From: Camellia lanceoleosa | Taxonomy: Eukaryota; Streptophyta; Magnoliopsida; Ericales; Theaceae | DNA length: 64,000 bases | Reading direction: 5' to 3' | Assembly (NCBI GenBank): GCA_025200525.1 | Contig: CM045758.1 | Location: 165,938,261-166,002,260, forward strand | Part shown: in pieces, positions 25,499-37,281 of the stretch | Position numbering within the stretch: position 1 is the first letter of the stretch | How the letters are laid out: every line of letters begins with the position of its first letter | Notes under the pieces: generated by a model | Told to the model about the DNA's origin: nothing | Seen by the model: only the letters and a program-made list of their open reading frames with translations | Databases searched by the model: none | Made by a program: the position numbers and the translations under genes

Positions 25499-26099
25499 TG
25501 ATACCGATGGGCACCTAGGAGGGCCCAACCCACAAGGCCCCAACCCACGGAATAGGGGCGAGTCCACCCCCTGATTATCAAAGCCTAATAACTCTAAGAA
25601 ATTAATACTAGACCAGGATCAATAGCATTCAAACACTTGCCAAACAGGGGCCTAGACACATAAGCAAACAAAGATCCTGTAAAGTTATTGCATCACACAT
25701 CAGCCATTAATGAGGCTCTCACATGATTAAATGCGACAACCCCTTCACGTTGGAACATGCAGTCTCATCGTGAACAATGCAAGCTAGAGTATAAACTTTC
25801 GGCCAACATGACAGGTCGGAATGGACAAGGAAATGATGAACAAAGGATATAAGGAAGTTTCCAAGACACATCGAAGGTTAAGTTCTTCATTATCTTCCTT
25901 CCCCTCTCTCTCTTTCTCTCTCTTTGTGGATACAGTCAATCTCTTCTATTATAACTTGATCGTCGGAGGGTCAGTTGGGGGACTCCCATTCCCTGCTGGA
26001 CCTTTTTTGCAAGCACCTCCAGTGAGCTCCGATACCAGTAAAGTTGTTAGAAGCGTGGATCTACCCGACTCGTCCTCCGTTGGATCCCTTACATCATCA
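25499..26099 (+). repeat. 5' LTR of the Tat element
   Basis: It matches 37282-37878 along its whole length with scattered substitutions and small indels. It includes a pyrimidine tract (CCCCTCTCTCTCTTTCTCTC) at about 25900 and a GATATAAGG TATA-like motif near 25846. Confidence 0.93.
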
Positions 26100-26100
26100 G

Positions 26101-26120
26101 TTGGCGCCGTCTATGGGAAC
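26101..26120 (+). other. Primer-binding site of the Tat element
   Basis: TTGGCGCCGTCTATGGGAAC lies one base after the LTR. TGGCGCC is the usual start of the PBS in plant Tat-like elements. Confidence 0.75.
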
Positions 26121-26197
26121 CTCCATTTTGGAAAGACAGTTGTGTTCATTGTCGTCGAAAGGAACCTTGTAGCCATCTACTCCCGGCATCAAAGCGG

Positions 26198-27439
26198 ATG
26201 GTCACGACTAGATCCATGGCTTCCCAACACAATGCCGATAACCCCAAAGCTGAGCCTTCCAACCCAAATAACCCACATCCATATTTCGCAGAACTCACCA
26301 ACAGCATCAACCGGCTGACCGAGCAAAACCAAGCCCTGATCAATGCTTTACTCCAGCGTAACCTACCCATATCGCCTGTACCACAGCCGATAATTCCCTT
26401 GTACCCAGAACAAGCCCACCATCACCCTCAATTCCCACCACACGTACCTCAAGGAACATTTCCACCCTTTGTCCTTTCTCCGTCAGGTTCGCAACCTCGT
26501 CAAGACATGCCACCGCTTTCCCACAACCACCCCTTACCACACCATGAGACTGCATAAGAAGGTGAGGCTAGCAGTGTTCAACCCCCGATCCCTGTTTGTG
26601 GGGATAATGTTCCCGTCTGGGATGAAGAACTACGGGCCATGAAACTACAACTACAAGGGGTCATGTAGAACATACAGCACAAGCCGTCCTCTACTGTCAA
26701 TTCTCTTTTTGCGCCTCCATTCGGGATAAAGCTCTCCTCCCCCAAGTTCAAGATGCCATCGATTGACACCTTCGATAGTACTACCAATCCCGTCGACCAT
26801 ATGGAAGCGTATCAGACACTCATGATCTTACATTCCTTTCCAGACGAAATCATGTGCCGCGTCTTTCCCGTCACGTTAAAAGGGTCGGCGCGCCTTTGGT
26901 TCAGTCAACTTCCCTCGGATTCAGTTACTTCATTTCGCCAGCTTAGCGAATCCTTCTTAAGCCATTTTATCGGTGCTCAGCGACAATGACACCTAGCCAC
27001 CCAACTACTAAACATCTGGCAGACCGAAGGAAAGTCGCTACGCAGCTATGTCACCCGCTTCAACACCGAAGCCCTACAGGTGGAGGAGAATGATGACAAA
27101 GTCATCTTCACCGTCTTCATAACCGATTTACGCCTATCTGATTTCCTTTTCTCCCTCTCTAAAAATCCCACGACCACCATGGTCTCCTTTCTCACCAGAG
27201 CCCAAAAATACGTGAATGTCGAAGACTTCCTAGCAGCTTGCCAAAACTCCACTTCTAAACTCCCACCCTCCAAGGAAAAAAGAAAAGAGCCTGAGTCACA
27301 TCTTCTGCAATACCCATACCAACCACCATCACACCCCGATCAGCCTGCATGCTCGGACAAACCGCCACTTACTCGCCTACCTGGTTGGTTCGGTTCGAGC
27401 GATACACCCCCCTCAACTCACCCATGGAGCAAGTCCTGA
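26198..27439 (+). pseudogene. Tat gag, capsid region
   Basis: From ATG 26198 one frame runs to 27439 and includes a proline-rich N-terminus and the retrotransposon gag core (FKMPSIDTFDSTTNPVDHME, CRVFPVTLKGSARLWFSQLP, SFRQLSESFLSHF, SLRSYVTRFN). In-frame stops lie at 26555-26557, near 26667 and at 26987-26989. A zinc-knuckle remnant (YCHFHQDHSHNTDEC) follows in another frame at about 27520-27575. The protein would package the element RNA; this copy cannot make it. Confidence 0.85.
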
Positions 27440-27959
27440 ACCAAATTCAACAAGACCATAACCTGAAATGACCTCAACCTTCTAGATCTCCATCCACCAA
27501 ATGAGACTAATCCAAATACTGTCATTTCCATCAAGACCATAGTCACAACACTGATGAATGTGTCAACCTTAAAGACTAGGTTGAGGATCTGGTTCGTCAA
27601 GGATGACTCAGCCGATTCACCGCAGCCCGTTCCCACAACGGCCCAGAACTGGCCCCTCAAATCATAACCACCAACAAACTCCCCCTCAATGACCAACACT
27701 ATCCGAGTAACATGATGATCGGCCTCGCGATCACCCGAGAGCTCACGGTAATCCTCCTGCTCTGCTAGGTGAAATAAGGGTCATTGTCGGTGGCCTCACG
27801 TGTGGCGGACCGTCCCGGTCGGCACAACGAGCCGAACTTCAAAAAATTCGACAAGGCTCTGATCGGAAGTAGCCACAGTGGACTGACCCTACAAGTAGCC
27901 CAAACAATAGACCGAGCCAGTTACCTTTACTGCGGCAGACTGCACCGGCGTTCGCTACC

Positions 27960-30518
27960 CTCATGACGACCCCCTGATCATCTCCGTCCTCCTCTCAAAC
28001 TACAAAGTTAGGCGAGTTCTGGTCAACAACGGCAGCTTCTCAGATATCATCTTTTCTTAATGCCTTTCGCCAACCAAAGGTTGAGAATGAAAACTTGTCA
28101 CCTCTAAAAACCTCCTGGTGGGCTTTACTGGCAATTGGGTCACATCTATGGGCTCTATCGACCTCCCCATCACCATGGGAGAATATCCGCGGTAGTCCAT
28201 CAAACTACTCACTTTACTTGTCGTCCATTGTCCCTTTGCTTACAATATCATATTAGGATGCACCGCCTTTAATGCTTTTCAAGCCGTCACCTCTACATAC
28301 CATTTAGCTATGAAATTTCCTACTGACTAGGAGGTCGGTACCATGAGAGGAGAGCAGACCGTAGCCCAAGAATGCTATGTCGCCTCATTGAAGGAAGTCA
28401 AAATGAAAAAAGCCATGATCATCGAAGGCCTAGATATTCGAGACAAGAAAGAATTAGTCAAAAGAGAACCAGTGAAGGAACTTGTTAAAATACCTGTCGA
28501 TCCTACAGATCCAACAAAAATGGCTAAGATCGGTAGCCAGCTGTCGTCTTAGGCCAAGGCCAATCTCACAGCTCTTCTAATTGAACACAATGATGTCTTC
28601 TCTTGGACTCATTCAGACATATCAAGCATCGACCCCACTTTTATTGCTCATCGCCTCAGCATCGACCCCCAATTCCGACCGTTCTGCCAAAAGCAGCACA
28701 TTTTTCATCTGGAATGCAACAACCTCATCACCGCTGAGGTAGACAAGTTGCTACGAGCACAGTTTATCAAAAATGTGGACTATCCTAGATGGTTATCTAA
28801 CGTGGTCTTGGTCTACAAAAATAACGGAAAATGGAAACTCTGCGTCGACTATTCCAACTTCAACCGAGCCTGCCCCAAAGACAGCTATTGGTTGATGCAA
28901 CTGCGGGACATTAGATGCTCAGCTTCATAGATGCTTTCTCCGGCTATAATTAGATCTTAATGTACGCAGCCGACCGGGAGCACACCTCTTTCATCACCAA
29001 CAAGGGGACTTATTATTACCGAGTCATGCTGTTCGGTTTGAAGAATGCTAGGGCCACTTACCAACACCTGGTTAATGCCATTTTCCAACACCAGATAGGT
29101 TGGAACATGGAAGTCTACGTCGACGATATGCTTGTCAAGAGAAAACTCTCTTCCGACCACCTAGCAGACCTGCGCAAAACTTTTCACACCTTGCAACAGT
29201 TTTACATAAAGCTGAATCCAAAGAAATGCGCCTTCAGCCTAGGGTCTGGTAAATTCTTAGGGTTCATGGTAAGCCATAGAGGCATTGAGGCCAATCTAGA
29301 AAAGATCAAGGCCTTGATAGAAATGCGGTCCCCCCAAACGGTCAAAGATGTCCAACGGCTAACAGGTAGAGTTGTCGCCCTCAATCGCTTCATTTTACGA
29401 GCGACGGACAAATGTCTTCCATTCTTCAAAGTCCTCCGGCAAACCTTCGAATGGAACACAGAGTCTGAGGAGGCCTTCCAGCAACTGAAACAATGCATGG
29501 CTAGCCCCCTCTCCTCTCTCAAGCATTGTCAGGTGAAACCCTCTTCCTCTACCTAGCTATATCACACACCGCCTCGCTGGCCGCCCGTCGGGGAGGACGG
29601 CTCAAGATCTACTACATCGGTCGCGCTTTTCGGGGGGCCGAGCAGGCCCCTCTATTAGAAAAGATGGCCCTCGCCCTAGTCATCGCACTAACCAACCTTT
29701 GAAAAAGATCGTGCAACAACCAGAATCATTAGGTCGGTTCATGCAATGGTCTGTTGAACTAAGCCAATACGATATCTCTTACCGACCACGTACAGCTATC
29801 AAAAGCCAAGATGTCGCCGACTTTATCCTAGAATTCACAAATCTTACCCCACTAGCGCCCACTCCGCCAACACACGACCCTATCGAAGAGGATGATCCCC
29901 ATTCCTGGACTCTTTGTGTCGACGGTTCATCTCGCAAAGAGGGTAACGGAGCTGGTTTAATCCTCACCGTTCTCGAAGGAGAATACTTTAAATGCGCCAT
30001 CTGATTCCTATTTGCCGCCAACAACAATCAAACCGAATATGAAGCCCTTATAGTGGGTCTTCGCCTGGCTAAAGATATAGGAGTCGATCATCTCCAATTA
30101 CTCAGTGACTCTCGGTTGGTAGTAGGCCAGATAACGGGTGAATTTAATGCCAAAAAAGAAGCTATGCGATCATACAGGGACATTGCTCTCCCTCTGACCC
30201 ACCACTTTAATAGCTTCCGCATCCGACATGTCCTCAGGTCAGAAAACTCCCAAACGGACGAAATGGCACAGTTAGCCTCAGCAGACCAATTAGACCTCTG
30301 CCATGGCGTCCGGGTGGAATACCTAACCCATCCAACAGTCTCACCTGATCCACAAGTAATTCACCTATTCAAGGACGAGCCTATTCCATGGGCCCAGGAT
30401 ATCATTGCATTCCTCGACCAGGGAACACTCCCAGCAGATAAACATGAAGCCTCTAAAGTCAGGTCTCGATTGGCGAATTATGTCATTATCAATGGCACCT
30501 TGTATAAAAGGGGATTTG
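27960..30518 (+). pseudogene. Tat protease, reverse transcriptase and RNase H, broken
   Basis: The protease site reads RVLVNNGSFSDII at about 28012-28050, where the family has D-N-G, so the catalytic Asp is replaced by Asn. RT begins around 28590. VVLVYKNNGKWKLCVDYSNFN is at about 28800, then the frame shifts between 28930 and 28960. The catalytic YVDDM is intact at about 29115, followed by FLGFMVSHRGIE. RNase H (SWTLCVDGSSRKEGNGAGLI, NQTEYEALIVGLRLA, LQLLSDSRLV) lies at 29905-30290 with a TGA at 30002-30004. The reading frame reaches LYKRGF at 30518, where the solo LTR was inserted. Confidence 0.88.
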
Positions 30519-32938
30519 TGTCACGACCCAAACCCGCCCCTATGGGTTTAGCATCGTAACCGGCCAGTAATCCGAGATTACCGAAGGCCTGCTTATCAGT
30601 AAGACAGTATAACAGAGTATAGGGGCATGGCGGAAGCCAATACAATAAATAAACAATGTCCAATAAGCTGTGACAGTCTGTATGGAAAAAGATTTTTCAT
30701 ACATACATAGATATATACACAGTACGGAACAGTATGCACAATAGTTACAGTCATTCAGAACAGGGACCAAATCTTTATTAACATTACAGTAACAGCCTAT
30801 ACAGTCATTACAAAACAGAACAGAAGAGGGAAAACTAAAACACCTCATAGCCTTTGCTAGACAGGCTCGGAACCTCGCGGTGAGGCACAGTGGTTGGCTT
30901 GACAAAAAGGGAAGTCTACCCCGACGCTCCTAGCTCTGGTTTGGTGCCTGTACACCTATATATATATATGAGCAGTGAGCTAAAGCCCAGTGAATAACAT
31001 AAAGCGTAAAGGGGTTTAGAATGAATGTCCTTACAGTAATGAAAAAAGTTCATTTCAATCAGTATATCAATTGTTCAAGATGATGCAAATATATGTGGTA
31101 CATCCGTTAGCATAACGAGAAATGAGGGTCCGAAAAAGACCGAACATCGATGATGGCCATCAATCGATAAATGAGTGGTTCCAACAAGAGAACCGACAAA
31201 GATCTCTGTAACAGTAACAGTTAGTAACAGTAGTTGCTAAGGATGCCACCATACAGTTCAGAATATAGGACATACATTCATTCGATTAACGATGGCAGTT
31301 GAAAAGCAGATGCTTTAATTGTTCAGAAGATAATCATTTTTGAACATATCTTTACACAGTTGTTACTCACAGAGTTTGGGGCTACAGTAAGCTAGAGCGT
31401 CTCCTCGGAAAGCCAACCCTACACTGTTTACAGAATGAACACACACTAAGCTACAAGGTTGGGGAAAGATAATAACTTAATCCCTAATTGCCTCGGTGTG
31501 TGCTACATCTATATCCTCAATAAGATGCCTTAAATATGCCCTAGGAATGCCTAGGATGGAAAGAGGATGTAAAGATGCACTCAGAAAACATTTTCAGAAT
31601 TTCAGAAAAACAGAGGTCCCACTCGACCGTAGGTTACTCCGCTCGAGCGGACATGCAGAACTTGGTTCCTTTCGGCGTCACTTCCACGCCGGCGGACATC
31701 TAACGGACCAAAAAGTACTGGATAGGTGAAATCCACGCTCGATCGGGCGCTCGATAGCCGCTCGAGCGTAAGACACAAGGTCCCGCTCGAGCGTCAATCC
31801 TTCCGCTCGAGCGGACTTCAACACAGTGCAAAGTACTGGGAGCACGAATTTCCCGCTCGAGCGCCACTTTCCCCGCTCGAGCGGGAGTCCAAAATCTGGA
31901 ATTTCCAGATTTGAACTTCCAAGCTCAAATCAAGTTCAAATGCATCAAATTCGATCCTTTTGAGCTAATTTTCTGGAAAACATTTGTAAACTCATAGAAC
32001 AACATGTTTCAAAGATCAATTTAAGAAATTGAAGCCTAAAGGTAGTTCAATTAAATACAATTTTAAACCAAATTTCAAGAACATGAAGAACATGCAAACA
32101 TGCATGGATTTAACCAATTCAAAGCTTCAAACTCTTGCTCTAATGAGTCAAACTTTTCAAAACAAGATGATTTCATGGACTTAACATAATTATGAGCATA
32201 CATGTAACATTTGGCATGAAAACAACTTCAAACTCAATAATCCAAACATGCATGCATGAATTAAGCTATAATTCAACACTATTGAACCAATTCTTGACTT
32301 AACCCCTTAAACTACCATGATCCATGCTAGAAGGAACTTAAATATACCATTAAGAGGATAAAATTCATACCTAGGTCTTCAAATGCAGGTCTAGAAATAC
32401 AATTATGCAAGAGTCCTTCCAATCTTCTAAAGACAAGCAAGGTACAAGATGAAAACCAATTTTCTAAGTCTCTCCCTCTCTATGGTCGGCAAGAGCAAGG
32501 AAAATGGGCTGAGCAAATGTTTTGTCTCCATATGTTCAAGCCTCAAAATGTGTCAAGTAGTGGGCCACTAAGTGGCAAATATGTAATTAAGTTCAACTCT
32601 TGCCAATTAGCTTAATTTAATCTAATTTAATCATATCAAAACAGTTTTCAATTAAATATACCATATAATCATATAAATTATGATTAACACATATCACTAA
32701 TCAATTTCGGATTCGGCCGCTGATAAGGCCTTCAATTTGCAGTTCAAACATAAAGACATGAACAGATAATTTAACAATTAACAGATAGAAAATGCATTTA
32801 AACAGATATAGTCTATCAATCAGTTTCGGATTTTAGTCAGTTAGTTCAGTATTCAATCAATTCAGTTATCAGTCATAATCAGTCTCAGTTTAGCAATGAT
32901 CAGTAATTAATCGGTAATCAGTGGTGAGGGTTATTACA
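30519..32938 (-). mobile_element. Solo LTR D nested in Tat pol
   Basis: The insert starts TGTCACGACCC and ends GGTTATTACA, with perfect 5-bp duplications ATTTG at 30514-30518 and 32939-32943. The interrupted pol frame resumes directly after it. No internal retroviral genes are present, so it is a solo LTR left by LTR-LTR recombination. The block around CACTGGGCTTTAGCTCAC (minus strand, near 30990) resembles the CACCCTATATGGGA/TTGGCTCAC block of LTRs A-C. This supports a related family and minus orientation. Confidence 0.88.
31640..31883. repeat. Array of the palindrome CGCTCGAGCG in LTR D
   Basis: Six exact copies start at 31640, 31759, 31784, 31804, 31854 and 31874. Near-copies are at about 31619, 31736 and 31748. 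AAAGTACTGG recurs between them at about 31711 and 31830. This part is far more GC- and CpG-rich than the rest of the LTR. Confidence 0.9.
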
Positions 32939-32943
32939 ATTTG

Positions 32944-34045
32944 CGTGACCGTATCTCAGATGTCTCAATCCTGACCAAGCAACTTATGTAATAAGGGAAA
33001 TACATGAGGGAGTTTATGGAAATCACTCTGGGGGTCGGTCTCTGGCCCATAAAATTCTTCGAACAGGTTACTTTTGGCCCACACTCAGTCGGGACGCTGC
33101 TGATTTTGTGATGAAATGCAACAAATGCCAGCGCTTCACTAACATCCTCCACGCCCCTCCAACAGAGTTGATCACGCAAAGCAGCTCGTGTCCCTTCGAC
33201 AGATAGTGAATTGATCTCGTCAGTCCCTTGCCGACCGATAGGGGTCAAGTCAAGTTTGCCATCGTAGCTATCAATTACTTCACCAAATGAGTCGAAGCGG
33301 AACCTTTCGCCAAACTTACTGAGCGAAATACCACTAGGTTCATCTGGCAATCCATTGTATGTCGTTTTGGGATTCTCCAAGCCACTGTCTCTGACAACGG
33401 CAAACAATTCGACAACACTAAGTTCAGGGAATTTTGCACAGAACTCAACATCAAGCCCTGTTTTTCCTCCTCAGGCCATCCTCAAGCCAACAATCAGGTA
33501 GAGGTTACCAACTGCTCCCTATTGAAAATCATCAAGACCAAGTTGGAAGCCGCCAAAGGCCTCTAGGCGGAGGAATTACCCAACGTCCTCTGGGCCTATC
33601 GGACGGCCGCCCAGACCTCAATTAGGGAGACCCCATTTCACCTCACATACGGTGCCGAAGCGGTTATCCCTTCAGAAATCGGCCTACCAACACTCAGAAT
33701 CATCCATCCCATTCCATACCAAAACGAAGCCTTCAGAGAGCTGATCTCGACCTCATTAAGGAATTGTGAGAAATGGTCGCTGTCCGCTTGGCCTCATATT
33801 AACAGAAAGTCATGAAGCACTATAACCGCAAAGTCCGACTAAGGGCGTTCGCAATAGGAGACCTCGTCTTACGCGAAGCTACTCTCACCATCAAAAACCC
33901 GACCGAAGACAAACTCGCAGCTAAGTGGGAAGGCCCTTACATCGTCAATGCAAAACCCCGCCCAGGCACATACCGTCTCGAAGACATAGAGGGCAGAGAT
34001 CTTTTCCATCCATGGAATGCCAAACATTTGAAATGTTACTTCTAG
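32944..34045 (+). pseudogene. Tat integrase, broken
   Basis: Directly after the solo LTR the frame gives the zinc-binding region (HEGVYGNHSG, CNKCQRF at about 33117-33137). The catalytic core follows: IDLVSPLPTDRGQVKFAIVA (first Asp), TVSDNGKQF (second Asp), HPQANNQVEVTN (Glu). The C-terminal part is KWEGPYIVNAKPRPGTYRLE and ends at TAG 34043-34045. Stops at 33205-33210, 33288 and about 33565 kill it. Confidence 0.88.
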
Positions 34046-34139
34046 TAACGCCACAGTTCCTACTTCTTCTTTTATTGCTTTAATCCAAACAATGCGCAAA
34101 ATCTCGTCTAGGAGAAACCCTCCAAGCCTCAGCTAGACT

Positions 34140-34465
34140 AAGCACGAAGAGCTCGGCCAGACTGAGTCTAAAAAGCCTTAGCCAAACTGAGTACGAAGAG
34201 CTCAGCCCAACTGAGTCTAAAAAGCCTCAGCCAGACTAAGCACAAAAAGTTTAGCCCAACTGAGTCTAAAAAGCCTCAGTCAGACAGAACACAAAGCTCA
34301 GCTCGACTAAGTCTAACAAGCCTCAGCCAGACGGAGTACAAAGCGCTCAACCCGACTGAGTCTAACAAGCCTCAGCCACATTGAGCACAAAGAGCTCAGC
34401 CCAACTGAGTCTAACAAGACTCAGCCAGACTAAGCACGAAGAGCTCAGCCAGATTAGGCCTTCCA
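34140..34465 (+). repeat. 49-bp tandem array behind pol
   Basis: Six to seven diverged copies of a unit with AAGAGCTC(A/G)GCC, ACTGAGTCTAA and AAGCCTCAGCC follow the integrase. Tandem arrays at this position are known for Tat/Ogre elements and can seed satellite DNA. Confidence 0.85.
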
Positions 34466-37141
34466 AAGTCTTAGTTCAGGTACGCCGCCACGCACAGGTC
34501 CAGGTATGCCGTCCTCTCAAACGCCATTTTGGCCCTCTCTTTCCCCAGGGCCTTCTCCAACTTCGTAATGCGCCTATTTGCCTCTTTTTTGTCTTTCAGG
34601 GCCTAGTCGCGCAGCTCTTCATTGTTGGCAAGGGCCTTTTCCAACCTTTCCTTGGCAGTATTACAAGCTTCTTGGACTTCGCCTACTTTCCTCTACTCGC
34701 TCACTAGCTCAAACTCCAGTGATATCGTCTTATGGCGCACTACTTCCAGTTCCAATTTGGCGACTGCGAGCTCGGAAGTGACCTTGGCTTGACTTACATT
34801 GGCACGCTCGGCCAAGTGCCCCTGCACCAGTGCCAACACCTCCATCTTCTTCACCCTTTACGCGTACAGCAGCCCCTTCGCATAGGCACTGTGTGCCGCT
34901 CTTCTCCAACCACCTACCTCTCCCCTTAAGTACTGCACTTGCGCCCTCACCTCTTTCAGTTCAGCCTTCTACGGCTCTGCCTCCACTTTCGCTCCTAAAG
35001 CCTTGCCTAGAAGGAAGCCGCCAAGGTCACCGCTTCCATCTAAGCCGAACAGAATCCCCTCAGAGGGTCGATCTCTGTGACTTGCGCCACACTTCGCACT
35101 GCCGCATCCTCCACAGCTCCCAACAGGCGGTCTACGGCCACCTTCGCCTCGCACCCATCCCTTCCTAGGCCTTTAACCACTGAGTGCACATGGTGCATAG
35201 CGGTATTCAATGCGGGACCCCTCTTTACTTTGCCTGACCGCCCTATACCCACTTCCTGCCTTAGTGGCACTTCTTCGCAAGGCACATCCTTAGGGGCTGA
35301 TCTGTTGCCAGATCACCCCCTATCACCCCTTTCTCCTCCTCCACTACCCCCTTCCCCCCAACCCTACTCTCTTCTCTCATCACTTTTGGGGGCTCCTCCT
35401 CCACTCTCTTTTTTACCTTTTTCCTTACGACGTCTTTTTCCCTGCCCTTTGAGATCACTCTCATCTTTTTCTTCTTCAGTACAAACTCTACCTCTTTATC
35501 ACTTCTCTCTTTCAGCGGGTCAACTGCTGCTCGCAAAGGCACGAAATTTGTTAAATCTTTCTCGCCCAAGGGCTTTGGTCGTAGTCAGACCGGCTTCTTC
35601 ACGACCAACTTTTGCGCTGGGCCTAGTTGCTGCTTCTTGTACTTTTCGGCCTTTGCGAACGCACGCTTATTCTCCGTCTCTTGCGTTTTCCTCCTCCTCT
35701 CTACCTCTTCCGGCGTAGGGTCTCTTTCGTTTGGTTTGGGCGCTGGGCTCAAGGCAAAGAGGGCCGATGGTTGGACGAGATCATCCCATTTCAGTCTTTT
35801 CTTTTCCCTCCATTCTTTTACCTATTTCACCCTAGTCTCTGCCACCACCCCTAACTTTGACTCCAACAACTTCGTGGACACCTTCCAGGTCAAGTGCGCC
35901 CCCCTACCGACGTTCGTCGATATATAAAACCATCTCAGCCTCCACTCCTTCACCGATGAGGGCAACCATGCCACCGCTTGCAATGTCACCTAGGTTTCCT
36001 GTTGCCTTGAGGCTTTGTAGCATAAAAAAAATTCATCCATAGTCATTGCCTCCCCCCAGTCGCCCGCAACCACGCGATCGTGCAGGAAAATATTATCTTC
36101 CATACATTTGGCATCAATTACCCCAAGGCCACCTCCAGACGAGAGCAATGCCACTTCGTACAAAGTGAACTCCATCGGCCAAGCATCCGACGCTCTCTCC
36201 TTCGTTGTCGGCACTTTCAACTCCACTTCTTTCAGAATCTAGTACCTACTCCAAATCTCCTCTAGATCTTCTATTGTTAACACTGATTTGTCCGCCTTCG
36301 TATGCCAATGGTCGGGCTCCACTTGGCTAATGGGCTGGACTGCCGACATCATTATCCTGGACGCGGCACCCACCGTCCACTCACCAATCCTTCTCACCCT
36401 ATACTGCTCTGCTAAGTCTACTACGTCGTCTTCCCCTAATGATTCTAACTCCACAGCTGCTGCTTTGTCTTGGGCCATTCGCGCCACGTTTTTGCAAATT
36501 GCTTTGGTTGCAGGCTCTAGGAATTCTGCGATTTGCAAAAAGGGAGAGTCCACTACGATGAAGGCCCGTAAGTTTGGAATATGATGATTTTTTGTGATTA
36601 GGTAAGTAAAGCGTATTGCTCCAAAGGCACAGGGTTTACATATCTCCCAAGGATCGCGGTTAAATTTTGCCAGTTTGAAAATTTCCTCACAAAAAACCCC
36701 TGCCAACGCATCCTATTATTTCACTTCCTACCAACGCATCACATCCCCCACCGCCTCCCTCGCTTCCCCCACGTGTACGGCCACAATTCGCCCATCAACT
36801 TGTACCTCCTCTTTCCCTCCCCCCTATCTTTTCCGCTTTGCATCATCACGTGCTTTGTCATTTCTTGAGCCCCGTTCACCGTCACTTCTGCTTTGCGGTC
36901 GGCCCTCCTCACGATCGGTCTTCCTACTCGGCCCTCCTTCACGGTCGGTCCTCTTCATGATCGGCCTTCTCACTTGACCCTCCTCCATGGTCGACCCTCT
37001 TGACGATCGGCCTTCCAGCTTGGCCCTCCTTCGCGGTCGGCCCTCTTTATGATCAGCATTCCCGCTCGGCCTTCCTTCGCAGTCACCCCTCCTCACGATT
37101 GGCCTTCTAGCTCGGCCCCTTTCGCGATCATCCCTCATCAC
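34460..37141 (-). pseudogene. Antisense ORF of the Tat element, decayed
   Basis: The minus strand holds one frame from 37141 to 35261 with only a few stops (36824, 36239, 35990 and a few more), and a coiled-coil continuation in other frames to about 34460. The N-terminal part is Arg-rich and made by the 36.9-37.2 kb tandem array. The middle reads FCEEIFKLAKFNRDPWEICK, LRAFIVVDSPFLQIAEF and YRVRRIGEWTV. The distal part is Lys/Glu-rich and then coiled-coil (NRRITKLEKALGKERAKMAF, YLDLCVAAYLN). Extra ORFs in this position, some antisense, are known in Tat elements. I infer that this is one and do not know its function; a plant transposon-protein domain is possible. Confidence 0.55.
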
Positions 37142-37225
37142 GATCGGTCACCCAACCCGGCCCCCCTTCACGGTCGGTCCTCCTCACGATCGATCACCCT
37201 ACTCGGCTCTCCACCCTCGCGATTG
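36890..37225. repeat. About 47-bp GC-rich tandem array before the 3' LTR
   Basis: Around seven diverged units of the form GGTCGGCCCTCCTCACGATC plus a CTCGGCCCTCCTTC-type segment follow each other. They encode the Arg-rich start of the antisense ORF. Confidence 0.8.
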
Positions 37226-37266
37226 GCTTCTTACTTATTCCCTTCGTTGGACTAAAGTTGGACTCG

Positions 37267-37281
37267 AGAATGGGGGAATAC
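37267..37281 (+). other. Polypurine tract of the Tat element
   Basis: GAGAATGGGGGAATAC lies immediately upstream of the 3' LTR start (TGATATCG), the position and composition expected of a PPT. Confidence 0.75.

Noticed and set aside
31496..31914. ORFs inside LTR D
   Set aside because: They lie in a solo LTR, overlap the palindrome array and show no protein similarity.
35077..35718. Plus-strand 213-codon Ser/Pro/Leu-rich ORF
   Set aside because: It is the complement of the Lys/Glu-rich antisense ORF of the Tat element and has no recognisable protein features.
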